Assembly: GCA_030435675.1 (NCBI GenBank)
Contig: CM059624.1
Span: 1,574,769-1,638,768 of the forward strand
Direction: 5' to 3'
Source: Steinernema hermaphroditum
Lineage: Eukaryota; Nematoda; Chromadorea; Rhabditida; Steinernematidae
DNA: 64,000 bases
Below the pieces are notes generated by a model. That model had not been told where the DNA came from. It did not search any database and was given only the letters and a program-made list of their open reading frames with translations. Of the stretch, positions 36,264-45,279 are shown in pieces. The position numbers were made by a program, and so were the translations under genes. Positions within the stretch are counted from its first letter, which is position 1. Every line of letters begins with the position of its first letter.

Positions 36264-36950
36264 ATGGGAATAAGCTCTAGTTCCCTTAGAACTGTCGAGG
36301 AACCGATTATCGATGTTGCTGAAGAAGCTACTGAGGACATGTTCCTTGAGGAATGTCCATCGCAGACACTCCCCTCATCATCGCCTTGGAAAAAACTCCT
36401 AAACTTTGGTGTTTCGACCCTAACAAAAAAACTGAGAAAAGAAGAAACTCCAAGTGACGAAAAATCTTTTGACGATAGGGAACGAGACCCTACAGAAGAC
36501 AACAGGGAAGAGGAAATCGAGAGTCTATCAACAGAATGGGGCCACTTCGACTATCAGGTCTATTTGGATCATATTGATCGGCATCTTGGAAAACTCCGAT
36601 TTCTGCAAGCAGCATTGGAGAATGTTCCATCGGATGAGGTCCTTGTAGGTGCGGCTGCAGCTACGGAACGCTCTGTGAAGTCTCCCTCAGCCTTCATGAA
36701 AGATGATGAGGAAGATCACAAGCACCGGCCATTTATGGCTAATCATTCATTGACAGTCGCTGTGGACCGGTATGCAAGCGCTGCTTATCAGGAACCTTCT
36801 GAGAATGTTAACAAGAAGGAGGATACCACAGTGTCTGACCAGAAAGACGAGAACATTGACGAGGGATTCGAGGAAGGCGACGAAAGCTATTCCGAGAAGA
36901 CATCACGTTTTGAAGAGGACAAACTCTATAACCATTATGTTATTCAGTGA
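36264..36950 (+). CDS. Acidic protein with predicted N-myristoylation signal, unknown family
   Basis: Single-exon frame of 228 residues starting MGISSSSLR, which fits the N-myristoylation pattern (Gly2, Ser6), so membrane anchoring is plausible. The rest is acidic and low in hydrophobics (EEATEDMFLEE, ERDPTEDNREEEIESLSTEW, ENIDEGFEEGDESYSEK) with one more structured central stretch (FDYQVYLDHIDRHLGKLRFL). The frame is open for 72 codons further upstream, but I prefer this start because a ttatatata box lies at 36222-36230 and an attattag acceptor precedes the ATG. It is divergent from the zinc-finger gene, 340 bp away. Function unknown. Confidence 0.55.
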   Translation: MGISSSSLRTVEEPIIDVAEEATEDMFLEECPSQTLPSSSPWKKLLNFGVSTLTKKLRKEETPSDEKSFDDRERDPTEDNREEEIESLSTEWGHFDYQVYLDHIDRHLGKLRFLQAALENVPSDEVLVGAAAATERSVKSPSAFMKDDEEDHKHRPFMANHSLTVAVDRYASAAYQEPSENVNKKEDTTVSDQKDENIDEGFEEGDESYSEKTSRFEEDKLYNHYVIQ

Positions 36951-37138
36951 TTTTCGGGGATAAAACTACTTGCCATTGTCTTTATGCTGCAAGAAATGAC
37001 GTAGACGCTTACGCAAAAGAACAACTTTCTTTTGCCCATTACCTTTATAAGGTAGATGCTCAATTTTAACAAGTTTTATTACTCGTATTACTAGAAGTTC
37101 CACTCGAATATTAGCTTTGTCGGTTTTCCGTTTATAAA

Positions 37139-37198
37139 TACTGGGTTGGTGCATTGGTAATATCGCATTCTTTTCACTGCAAGTTTCTTAGCATAAAG
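37139..37198 (+). mobile_element. Mariner-type terminal sequence, solo end
   Basis: A ta dinucleotide followed by ctgggttggtgcattgg, close to the termini of mariner-family elements, and 58 bp that align with 38914-38973. No internal element is present on either side, so it is a relic end. Confidence 0.5.
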
Positions 37199-37419
37199 AC
37201 ATATATTTCACTGGAGGTATTCACCATTTAACTGCGTAGCCTCAGAGCACTTTCTGGGGAGAAGCCTCGCCACTCCAATGCAGAAGACCGGATCAGTCGC
37301 TGGGGGACACAAATGAAAAAGAAACTGACACTCAAATGTGACCGCTCACGAATAATGTCCTTTATTAAGGGGTGAAATTAAACATGTTTATTGAGTAGCA
37401 GTTTCAACATAGCGACAGC

Positions 37420-38016
37420 AAACAGGAGAAATAGGAACTTCATCCGAAAATGCAGTAGGGCTTGCCTGTATCGCTATCTATAATGAAGGCGCCTAAAATG
37501 AACAATTACGTTAGTAAAAGCAAACAAGCAAACATTGTCGCTTGACGGCCCCATGGTTGTTGCTACTCCCATCAGGCAGATCGAAGTATGGACGCACACC
37601 GGGTGCCGAAGAGCGAGACAAGGAGCGAGCTGGAATTCCACCTAAACAGAGTAACTTAGTCACAGACTGCTAGCCAACGGCACTAACCAGAAATGCTCAA
37701 AGAGATAAGAGCGAAAAGGAGAACAATAACAGAGAGACGAACCATTCTGAACACAGAATCAGGTGCTGAACTGGATCGGTATCCCGCTAATAAGAAGCCC
37801 CAAATGAAGGCGGGAAATGCCCTGTCTGCGTTACAATAATAGAACAAGGAAATGGGAAAGAAATAAGACAACGGAAATAGTCGGTTCTATAATAAATACA
37901 TGCTAAAAGTGGGCTATTTCGACCTTTCACACATTCCATTTCTTCGACTAGCCCACTTGAATTGTATTTGGTGCAACGATAGACGCCTTAATTCTAACGA
38001 GTACCTTCAACATCTC
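37420..38016. repeat. Inverted duplication of peptide gene, left arm
   Basis: The sequence from about 37420 to 38016 reappears inverted at 38186-38790. Identity is highest near the centre (a 130-bp stretch around 37885-38016 is nearly perfect) and lower in the third exon of the enclosed gene, which implies selection or conversion acting unevenly along the arms. The central spacer is about 170 bp. Confidence 0.9.
37440..37745 (-). CDS. Secreted peptide precursor, cystine-loop amidated peptide, twin 1
   Basis: Exons 37745-37688, 37641-37534 and 37492-37440 give 72 residues. Signal peptide MVRLSVIVLLFALISLS, a propeptide with RSLSR and NNH, a dibasic KR, then QCAFIIDSDTGKPYCIFG and stop. Cleavage after KR, N-terminal Gln cyclisation and conversion of the final Gly to an amide would yield a 17-residue peptide closed by one disulfide and ending Cys-Ile-Phe-amide. 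The second intron (41 nt, unusual gtttgc donor) is needed to form the first Cys codon; the better-looking gtaattg donor would leave an intron of only 17 nt and a stop before it. The twin gene conserves exon sizes exactly. I know no peptide family with this sequence. Confidence 0.7.
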
Positions 38017-38185
38017 AAACACAAAATTGTCAATCAAAAAGCGTGAAAATAATAGTTACCTGTTGCATGATACGGTGACTATGAAGTGCAGAAGCGGTTT
38101 GGATGACCACAAGGCACTGTTCACACAGTTTGTATAAGGTCCTAGCGTATCATACAATTTTGTGTTTTCCGTGTTCTGCGCAAAG

Positions 38186-38790
38186 AGATGTTGAAGGTAC
38201 TCGTTAGAATTAAGGCGTCTATCGTTGCACCAAATACAATTCAAGTGGGCTAGTCGAAGAAATGGAATGTGTGAAAGGTCGAAATAGCCCACTTTTAGCA
38301 TGTATTTATTATAGAACCGACTATTTCCGTTGTCTTATTTCTTTCCCATTTCCTTGTTCTATTATTGTAACGCAGACAGGGCATTTCCCGCCTTCATTTG
38401 GGGCTTCTTATTAGCAGGATACCAATCCAGTTCAGCACCTGATCCTGTGTTCAGAATGGTTCGTCTCTCTGTTATTGTTCTCCTTTTCGCTCTTATTGCT
38501 TTGAGCTGTGCTGGTTAGTGCCGTTGGCTAGCAGTCTTTGACTAAGTTACTCTGTTTAGGTGGAATTCCAGCTCGCTCCTTGTCTCGCTCTTCGGCACCC
38601 GGTGTGCGTCCATACTTCGGTCTGCCTGCTGGAAGTAGCAACAACCATGAGGTCATCAAGCGACAATGTTTGCTTGTTTGCTTTTACTAAAGTAATTGTT
38701 TATTTTAGGCACCTACATTATGAACCTCGATACTGGGTATCCTGTGTGCATTTTCGGATGAAGTTCCTATTTCTCTCGTTTTCTGTCCGC
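38186..38790. repeat. Inverted duplication of peptide gene, right arm
   Basis: Right arm of the palindrome whose left arm is 37420-38016. The 5' ends of the two genes face each other, so the central region must hold both promoters. Confidence 0.9.
38456..38761 (+). CDS. Secreted peptide precursor, cystine-loop amidated peptide, twin 2
   Basis: Exons 38456-38513, 38560-38667 and 38709-38761, identical in size to twin 1 (58, 108 and 53 nt), give 72 residues. The signal peptide and propeptide are nearly the same, while the mature peptide differs at about half its positions: QCTYIMNLDTGYPVCIFG. Both Cys, the central DTG, the Pro, the CIFG end and the KR site are retained. The change is concentrated in the mature peptide exon, which suggests that the two copies have been selected for different products. 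A gtgttcag acceptor directly before the ATG fits trans-splicing. Confidence 0.7.
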
Positions 38791-38913
38791 ATCTTAAAGC
38801 TACTACTGAATAAAAGAATATGTGTTTTCAAACAAACAATGATCAAACATTTAGAGGCAGTATTCACCAGAGTAGAAGACAATTACTTATAATTAATTAC
38901 TAACATAATTATC

Positions 38914-38973
38914 TATTGGGTTGGTACATTAAAAATGTTGCTTTTTTCTCCGAGTACGTTTCTAAGTATAAAG
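38914..38973 (+). mobile_element. Mariner-type terminal sequence, solo end
   Basis: A ta dinucleotide followed by ttgggttggtacatt, aligned with 37139-37198 in the same orientation. Together they flank the peptide gene pair at about 300 bp on the left and 120 bp on the right. Confidence 0.5.
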
Positions 38974-39611
38974 AGCCGGCTGAAGGATGATACAGATATA
39001 CGGGCGATCCAATGTTCACTCTGGTCCGGGCCCATTTGAAAGTCCGAGGCCGATGAACAGTAAACCCCTTGATTCACTTTGCTGTTCAGTATGTGGCCTT
39101 ATCAGCATCATAGTGCCATTCACACGGACAGCGGTCGGTGTCTTTTTTTTCGTTTGGGCGAATCCAAGTAAGAACCAAGTAAAGATATCGACATATTCTA
39201 GTTGGCCGTCCTTGTTGGCGCAATGATTGTCTTGCCCCAGAACGCATCAGGTTCACAAAACGTATAGTGGATGATCACGAGGACTGGCATCTTCACCCGA
39301 ATTCTTATCTTTTCTCCTCGATACTTGCTGAGATACAAAGATCGAAGATTTGCGTTCTTGTGACAAAGACCACAACATCCCTGTAAATGCTTAGCTAACC
39401 GGATCCGCACTTCGAACTCGGGTCTCGTTCATTTGGTCACTTCTGCGTCGATTTTATAATCATCAAGACTGACCAAGGAAGACACAAAACACAAGCACGA
39501 TTTTTCCATTGGAAATTTTTTATCCAAAGTGCTCCTCATCGAAAAGTGCAATTCAAAATAATACGTCTAGTAGAATGTTTCCACCGCTCTTCGTCAAACA
39601 CATCACTGGGG

Positions 39612-40246
39612 TTAAAGAGCCGTTTCGCGTTCATTATTTCCTATTGAAACCGTCTTCATCTCCACGCAGATCTCCTCTTCATAGGGCTGAGGTGATGGCG
39701 GTATAGGCGATCCTTCGAGAGACACAGGTCGTGGTCCGCTATCAAAACTAAAAAGGCAATAGGAAAGCTTAACATAGACAAGAGTAGCTGTACCTCGGCG
39801 ATGGCTTTATGCCGCTTTTTTCCGCGCAATTTCTCATGATCGTGTTCTTACGAATAATATCGCTGGCCGACTTAGTCCTCCCAATGTCGCCTAGAAGGCT
39901 ATGCATCCTCGGATCTTTTTGTTTAGTCGATCTGCCAAAGTCGTCGAATTCTAAACATACTGTAGCCACATCGGCAAAGGCCTATCTTACCTGTCGCCTT
40001 AACAGGACAAGAATTAGTGGAGGAATTCGATCTTTGACTACTCTCCGAATCGGTCCGAACTATGGACTTGGCCAAGCCGATCAGCTTCCGCAGGGAGGTT
40101 CCTGCCTTGCCTGGCGACTCAGTCAGGTTGTTCAGCTTGGCCTGCTCCTCCTGCGGAATACTACCCGGCGGGTCGAGAAGCATCCCGCGCACCTTGGTGG
40201 AGAAGCCACGGTGAGTCGACATCTTCGGCGTTGAATGGTTTGACAT
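39612..40246 (-). CDS. MSTQ-family protein, copy 1
   Basis: Member of an unrecognised small-protein family. Exons 40246-39991, 39950-39794 and 39747-39612 give 182 residues; the second exon is 157 nt, as in the copies at 50.2 and 55.5 kb. The N-terminus (MSNHSTPKMSTHRGFSTK) and LLDPPG are shared by the family, as are a basic RKLIGLAK segment, a Ser-rich stretch, EFDDF at the exon 1-2 join and GRTKSASDIIRKNTI in exon 2. The third exon diverges from the others and ends in ETAL, which fits a class I PDZ-binding C-terminus. No signal peptide or membrane segment, so a soluble, probably disordered cytosolic protein is likely. Function unknown. Confidence 0.65.
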
Positions 40247-40666
40247 GCTGAAAGGAAGAAGGCTTTATGGTGGCCAGACGAAGAAGACAATGAGAAGTCT
40301 TCCTTTCATGTTGTTTACCTCGCTCAACACCACCTAATGAGGCCGGCGGCCTTTCATCTTCGGTAAAAACATACCAAGCGGCCGGGTCCCTGGAGTACGA
40401 CTTTACATATTGTTAAGCTGGTGTTTACCACTATGGATTTACGCCCACAAAGATGAAATGTACAAATAAGCCGCGTGAGCAGACGTGGATGTCTTTTTCG
40501 ATACTCCCGCCAAAAATGTTCGTAAATATTTTCCATCAATTGGAGAGCAAACTTATACGGTCAATTCATAAACATTACAATTCGCTCTTCCCTAACAGGT
40601 TGAAGTATTCAGTGACAACGACTTCCCTATTAGTTCGATACCATATGTCCTGTTAAAATCAGGTAA

Positions 40667-40745
40667 CTTTGTGGACTTAACCAAGTCCATAAGTTTCCGT
40701 AGGAATCTTCAAGCCTTGTCTGGCGATTCAGAAAATCTGGCGGTC
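40667..40745 (-). pseudogene. MSTQ-family fragment
   Basis: About 75 bp on the minus strand resembling the middle of exon 1 of copy 1 (ggacttaaccaagtccataa and gccttgtctggcgattca against ggacttggccaagccgatca and gccttgcctggcgactca). No flanking exons, so it is a relic. Confidence 0.55.
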
Positions 40746-40832
40746 TGTGCAGAAGGTCAGCATTCTGCATGTCCTCAATCCCACTGAGGATTTGTTTAAA
40801 TGTTGCTCTTTGTTGAAAACACGAGATAAATA

Positions 40833-41747
40833 TTGGGTTGATGCATAATAAATGAGCCTTTTTGAAAGTAGATATTTATTGCCAAAAAGGCACACAATCT
40901 AATCAAGGTATTTGCCGCTAGCATCAGCAACTTCAGCCCACTTTATGGCCCGCATTCGGATTCCTCGTTCGTAGAGTACCCGAGGTTTAAAATCGAAAAA
41001 TGGTTTTGGTCAAATTTTCGACCTCTTCACCTTATTCTCAGTGGCTTTCTCTGATATCTTCATTTACGGACGCGTACAGATGACAGTAAGATAGAGCTAA
41101 CAGAGCTCTATACGAACAACGAACATGAGTCTCACAGCTCAAAGTGGAGAGCCTTTGTGGGGGTCAACTTGAAAATACACGGCCTCGGAGAGTCGTATTT
41201 TTTAGGAATACAAGGGCCATTTTTTCTACATTTGGCCTCTTTTTCCTTAAAGTAGAAATGAGCTCGTGAAGTCACTATGTGGGCATGATAGCTGTGAGCG
41301 ATGGCTATCTGCTGCATGTCCCCGTTCCCTGTTATAGTACTTAACCATTTGGAAACATTGGAGTTGATGGAACATGGTGATCCGAAACGGCCATCTTTTT
41401 GAGTTAGCCCATGCTGTGATATACGACGACCGCAGCGGTAGGTGCATTCAATAGGCAAGAACCAAGGATGTACGTGGTAGAAGGCAGTCACCGTCCATCA
41501 CACAAATGCTACCATAGGAAGTCCATACATCACTTCGTATTTCGCCATCTCGAGGTGCCAAAAAATGATCATAAAAACAAAATAGACCCCCAACATCAAG
41601 AGGAATGTAACGGACAAGCCGCCAATGATGATGTAGAGTGAGAGCTAAATGTACTCAACAACGCACCAATCAATTATACCCCAGGAGTAAATATTGTAAA
41701 AATAAAGGATGTTTACCAAGGGGCTCATTTTCAATGCATCAACCCAA
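40833..41747. mobile_element. Mariner-type element, decayed, with dead transposase end
   Basis: Flanked by ta on both sides and bounded by imperfect inverted repeats of about 28 bp (left ttgggttgatgcataataaa, right the complement of ttgggttgatgcattgaaaa, then aatgagcc in both). Near the left end the minus strand encodes a mariner-like transposase C-terminus (RAIKWAEVADASGKYLD, stop at 40899-40901). The rest of the 915 bp is not recognisable as transposase, so the element is internally deleted or replaced. Confidence 0.7.
41498..41644 (-). CDS. Possible terminal exon with one membrane helix
   Basis: After an acatttag acceptor the minus strand is open for 48 codons to a stop and encodes one strongly hydrophobic helix (YIIIGGLSVTFLLMLGVYFV) followed by FMIIFWHLEM. 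It lies between the inverted repeats of the decayed mariner element. No partner exon is found, and it may be a relic. Confidence 0.25.
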   Translation of the reverse strand, partial: LSLYIIIGGLSVTFLLMLGVYFVFMIIFWHLEMAKYEVMYGLPMVAFV

Positions 41748-42354
41748 TAGTAAAAGGTTCCATAATCATGAAAACAAGGCGAATTGAGAGGCACTTGAAA
41801 GGTGCCAGACAGCTTTCTTTGAAATGCACTTTAGGGATTAAAGGTGTCGGGTGTTGTAAAGTGCCATGTAAACTACATGGCATCGATTAAGGTCTGGTAC
41901 AATACGTGGCTGGCATAGACGGTTCTCAGTGGGCTAGAACAAAAAAAAGAGCTCTATCAAAATAGGTCACCTATCCACTTAACGAGAGGCGGTATCATAG
42001 AGCATCCCTGAGTAGAAGTTCCCACACAACGTTCCTTTTACCCCATTTTTGTTTCTACTTCTCAGTCAAAATCACTTCATCATCTAAATCCCATCCAGTA
42101 GTCGTCTGCTTTGTCCAAGAAGGCCATGACTCATCACCAGTCTTCATCGTCAAAGAAGAACTGTAACTGGTTATTCATCTACATCCCATCTAGTAGTCGA
42201 TCCAAGAATCTGCACTGTCTACTGCTGTTCGTGAAGCACGGGATGATCCTTTGAAGAGCAGCACTGCTGGCACTGGCGAGCGGGTCATGACAAATCGCGT
42301 CCAGAAAGAGGGTAAAGAACACGTAAAACCATACTGTTGCCGTCTCAATAAATG

Positions 42355-42665
42355 AGGGCGGGACGCTTCGGGACCAGGGTGGTGCGGAAGTAATCCGGAA
42401 GTCGGAACCGGAAGAAACGGCTCGAGGCGGGTTCGAATCCCCTCTGAGACCAAACATTTTTATCGTCGGCTTAAGACAGCCATTTTATTAACATAGTTTT
42501 TCTTTAGACATAAATAGACAGAAGAAAAACTTTGCGACTAGTGTCAAATGAAAATGACTGAAGATAAAAATGTTAGTGCTCAGGGTGGATTCGAACCCGC
42601 CTCGAGCCGTTTCTTCCGGTTCCGGACACACGCATTGTTCCGCACAACCCTATTCGGGACCCGCT
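42355..42665. mobile_element. Foldback element with tRNA-like B-box arms
   Basis: Left arm (ggaaccggaagaaacggctc, then gaggcgggttcgaatcc) is repeated inverted on the right (ggattcgaacccgcctcgag, then ccgtttcttccggttcc), enclosing about 110 bp. The arms include a ggttcgaatcc T-loop-like motif but no other part of a tRNA. Similar in design to the hAT-type MITE at 59.6 kb, with different ends. Confidence 0.65.
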
Positions 42666-42829
42666 TGGATCACTGGTTCACATAAGCGCACGAGAACACT
42701 AGTTGCGGTTGTGAACAGGCGCTTCGGGACTTGGAGCTGTGAATTTTTGCAATTTTCACCATAATCTCAGTCACACATTATTTGTTGTCGTTATTGTCCA
42801 CAACCCATATTATTGATCACCAATTTACG

Positions 42830-43483
42830 ATGGACTCCGTGTCGTTCGACTTTTGCGAAGCTGTTGCTGCAACCATTGCAAACCTATATCGTTTTCCCTA
42901 TGCGGGAAGCTTTTCGGGTGTTTGGGGCGCCGCTTTGGAGGACCACAAGGCCAAACGACTGAACTGCTCATTGTCTATATGGCGAATTGACGGTGTGTGG
43001 TATTAGGTATTATGGTATTATGAGTGGTATTACGACATCGCAGACGAGAGAACAAATCAATATAATTTGCAACGACTCCTGAAAGCCCCCAGTAAATACT
43101 TACGGTTTTCACGCATTTTTTTCTCGAACTGTACCTCGCCGCCACGATATACAGCGACGAACGAAGAGCTTTTGAAAATCGTGGATTTCGCAAGGCATTT
43201 CTCAAACCAGTCGAAACTTTGCTTGTATGTGATGCCGCACAAGGACGAGAAGGCGCTGCTCGACTGTTTGCGACTTTTGATGGACGTCAACTTTAGATCT
43301 ATCAGGTTCTACGCCACTGGAAACAATGAGCTGTATGAAGAGTTTGTTCGGAGACAGTTGAGATTCGACCGGTTGAGAGAAGTTAACATGGATGTTTGCA
43401 CTGAATACTGTGCGGAGGAGCTGCAAGCAGTCATGACTGAGACGACGTCTCGTAATGGAGCAATCAGATACAGAAGGGAATAA
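42830..43483 (+). pseudogene. Divergent nematode gene (F-box-associated type?), interrupted by a 27-bp insertion
   Basis: The frame from the ATG at 42830 (MDSVSFDFCEAVAATIANLY, then FSGVWGAALEDHKAKRL) continues to 43483 as one 218-codon frame except for a TAG created by a 27-bp insertion of tggtatta-type repeats at about 43001-43027. Without the insertion the text would read smoothly across GVWYYDI. The rest (LRFSRIFFSN, TATNEELLKIVDFARHFSNQ, DEKALLDCLRLL) is well preserved. The leucine-rich, helix-forming second half recalls the C-terminal regions of divergent nematode F-box proteins, but I cannot see an F-box, so this is a guess. A paralogue follows directly. Confidence 0.6.
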
Positions 43484-43599
43484 GTTTTTGGCCCATAAGA
43501 AGACCACACAGATGACAGTACTTCGTAAGCATGGTGTTATATTGCTTGTTGCATAACATTTTTTTATCGTGTAATGGCCGATAAAGATATGTATTACAA

Positions 43600-44059
43600 C
43601 TAGTCGGCTGCGGCTCAGTTGTCTTTTGCGAAGCTACTGCTGCTACCCTGTGTCGATTTCCCGAAGCCGGAAGCTTTTCGGGTGTTTGGGGCGCCGCTTA
43701 GGAGGACCAAAAGGCCAATCGACTGAACTGCTCATTGTCTATATTGCGAATTGACGGAAAGTTGTATTACGACGTCACAGATGCGGAAAGGAATGAATAC
43801 AATTTGGAACAACTCCTCAAAAGCCCCCAGTAAATATTTACGGTTTTCGTGCATCTTTTTCTCGAACTACAGGTCACTGTCACAATACAGAGCCACCAAC
43901 GAAGAACTTTTGAAAATCGTCGATTTCGCTAGGCATTTCTTAAAACAGATAGAGATTCGCTTCACGATGAAGCCGGAAAATGACTCCGATGAGAAAGCGC
44001 TGCTCGAATGTGTGCCCAAATGTGCCCTAAAGTGTGCCAAAATCATCGTTTTGTGCTGA
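43600..44059 (+). pseudogene. Second copy of the 42.8-kb gene, decayed
   Basis: Tandem paralogue of the preceding gene. The first part (FSGVWGAA) is followed by an in-frame TAG, the ATG region is lost, and the second part (APSKYLRFSCIFFSNYRS, ATNEELLKIVDFARHFLKQ) runs in a shifted frame and ends early in VPKCALKCAK. It has no intact frame of useful length. Confidence 0.75.
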
Positions 44060-45279
44060 TGGCACAGCACCGTTTCGATTCGCCAGATTCGCCAGCAAAC
44101 CCATCGCGCCTGTCGCTCATTGTGTTTAAAACCTGGTGTTCAACCCCAATCTTTCATCATGCAATCTTCAAATTAAAACTCCACTAGATCACACAAAGAG
44201 CATGTGACTTGTACCCAACATGATCTCATGAGATGACACTCACGTAGTCATCAGCGGGCACCCAATCCAGCGAACCTGAACTTTAATCATTATAAATAAG
44301 CAAATACATATTATGCCTCAAGACTGAGCAATTTAGACAAAAACATTATTGGCTACTGACGGTGAGTGTACTGAAAAAAGGAAGAATTGATAGAACACCT
44401 TTTCACTAATGATTCCCATCAGTCATCACGACCTAAAGTGTGTCCAAGTCATCGTTCTATGCTGATGACACAGCACTGTGACTACAAAGAACACCCTCGA
44501 ACATCAAAAGAAAATTCTTCATTGTTTCAAAGAGCAAACGTACTTAAGACCATCGAAAGGACGAATTGCTTTCTTCATACGCGGTAAATCCTTCGACGTC
44601 ATCATTTTGTGTAATTTTTCTTTCTAGGAACGGTTGCTTTTGCAGGCAACTGAAACTAATTTGTAGAGTCGCAATATCTCAATAGTTCGCTCCATCATGA
44701 CCAAAATGATCCCTGCTGAGGCATTTGTCGAAGCCCGATAGAGACCAATACGATATGATAGGGTGGCTTTTTATGCTGATGGCGTAATACCGTTAAAGAT
44801 AGACCGCGCAGAACGGAACAGGCAAGTAAGCAGTGCGGACGTCAGAGGACTATTTAATGCCGTTGATGATGCAGTCGCTCTGGTGACTTAAAGACTTGCG
44901 CCATTTCGAGCTTTTATGGGTGTAGGATAAGACTTAAAGGTTGACTATTGCGTGAATGAAAGATGACCGAGTCACAGTGATGTCATAAGCCAAAAAGAAG
45001 ATCGTGTAGGATTCAAAGACGTCTGCATAAAAACATCTCAGAAGACATTTTGATCCTACAATGTCGGGCGCCGTAATTAAACTGAAGACAAAGGCGTTGA
45101 ATTTGGAACTGAAGACTTCCCAAAATAAAACTGTTCTTGGCTTATGTATGTGCATCGGCTTTTTCACAATACCTGTCAATGAAACCAAACATGGGTTACT
45201 GTATATTGTCATTCATAGACATATGTTTATCCACGTTTTTGCTCCAAGATGCACCCCCTCATTTCCTGTATATATCCAT
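44060..45279. other. Intergenic, nothing recognised
   Basis: Short frames on both strands without motif or splice pattern. A phrase near 44030 (tgtgccaaaatcatcgtttt) recurs loosely near 44440 (tgtgtccaagtcatcgttct), indicating old local duplication. Confidence 0.4.

Noticed and set aside
42430..42615. Possible tRNA genes around ggttcgaatcc strings
   Set aside because: Only a T-arm-like string is present; no acceptor, D or anticodon arms can be formed, and the strings are parts of foldback repeats. The same holds for 8240 and 59620.
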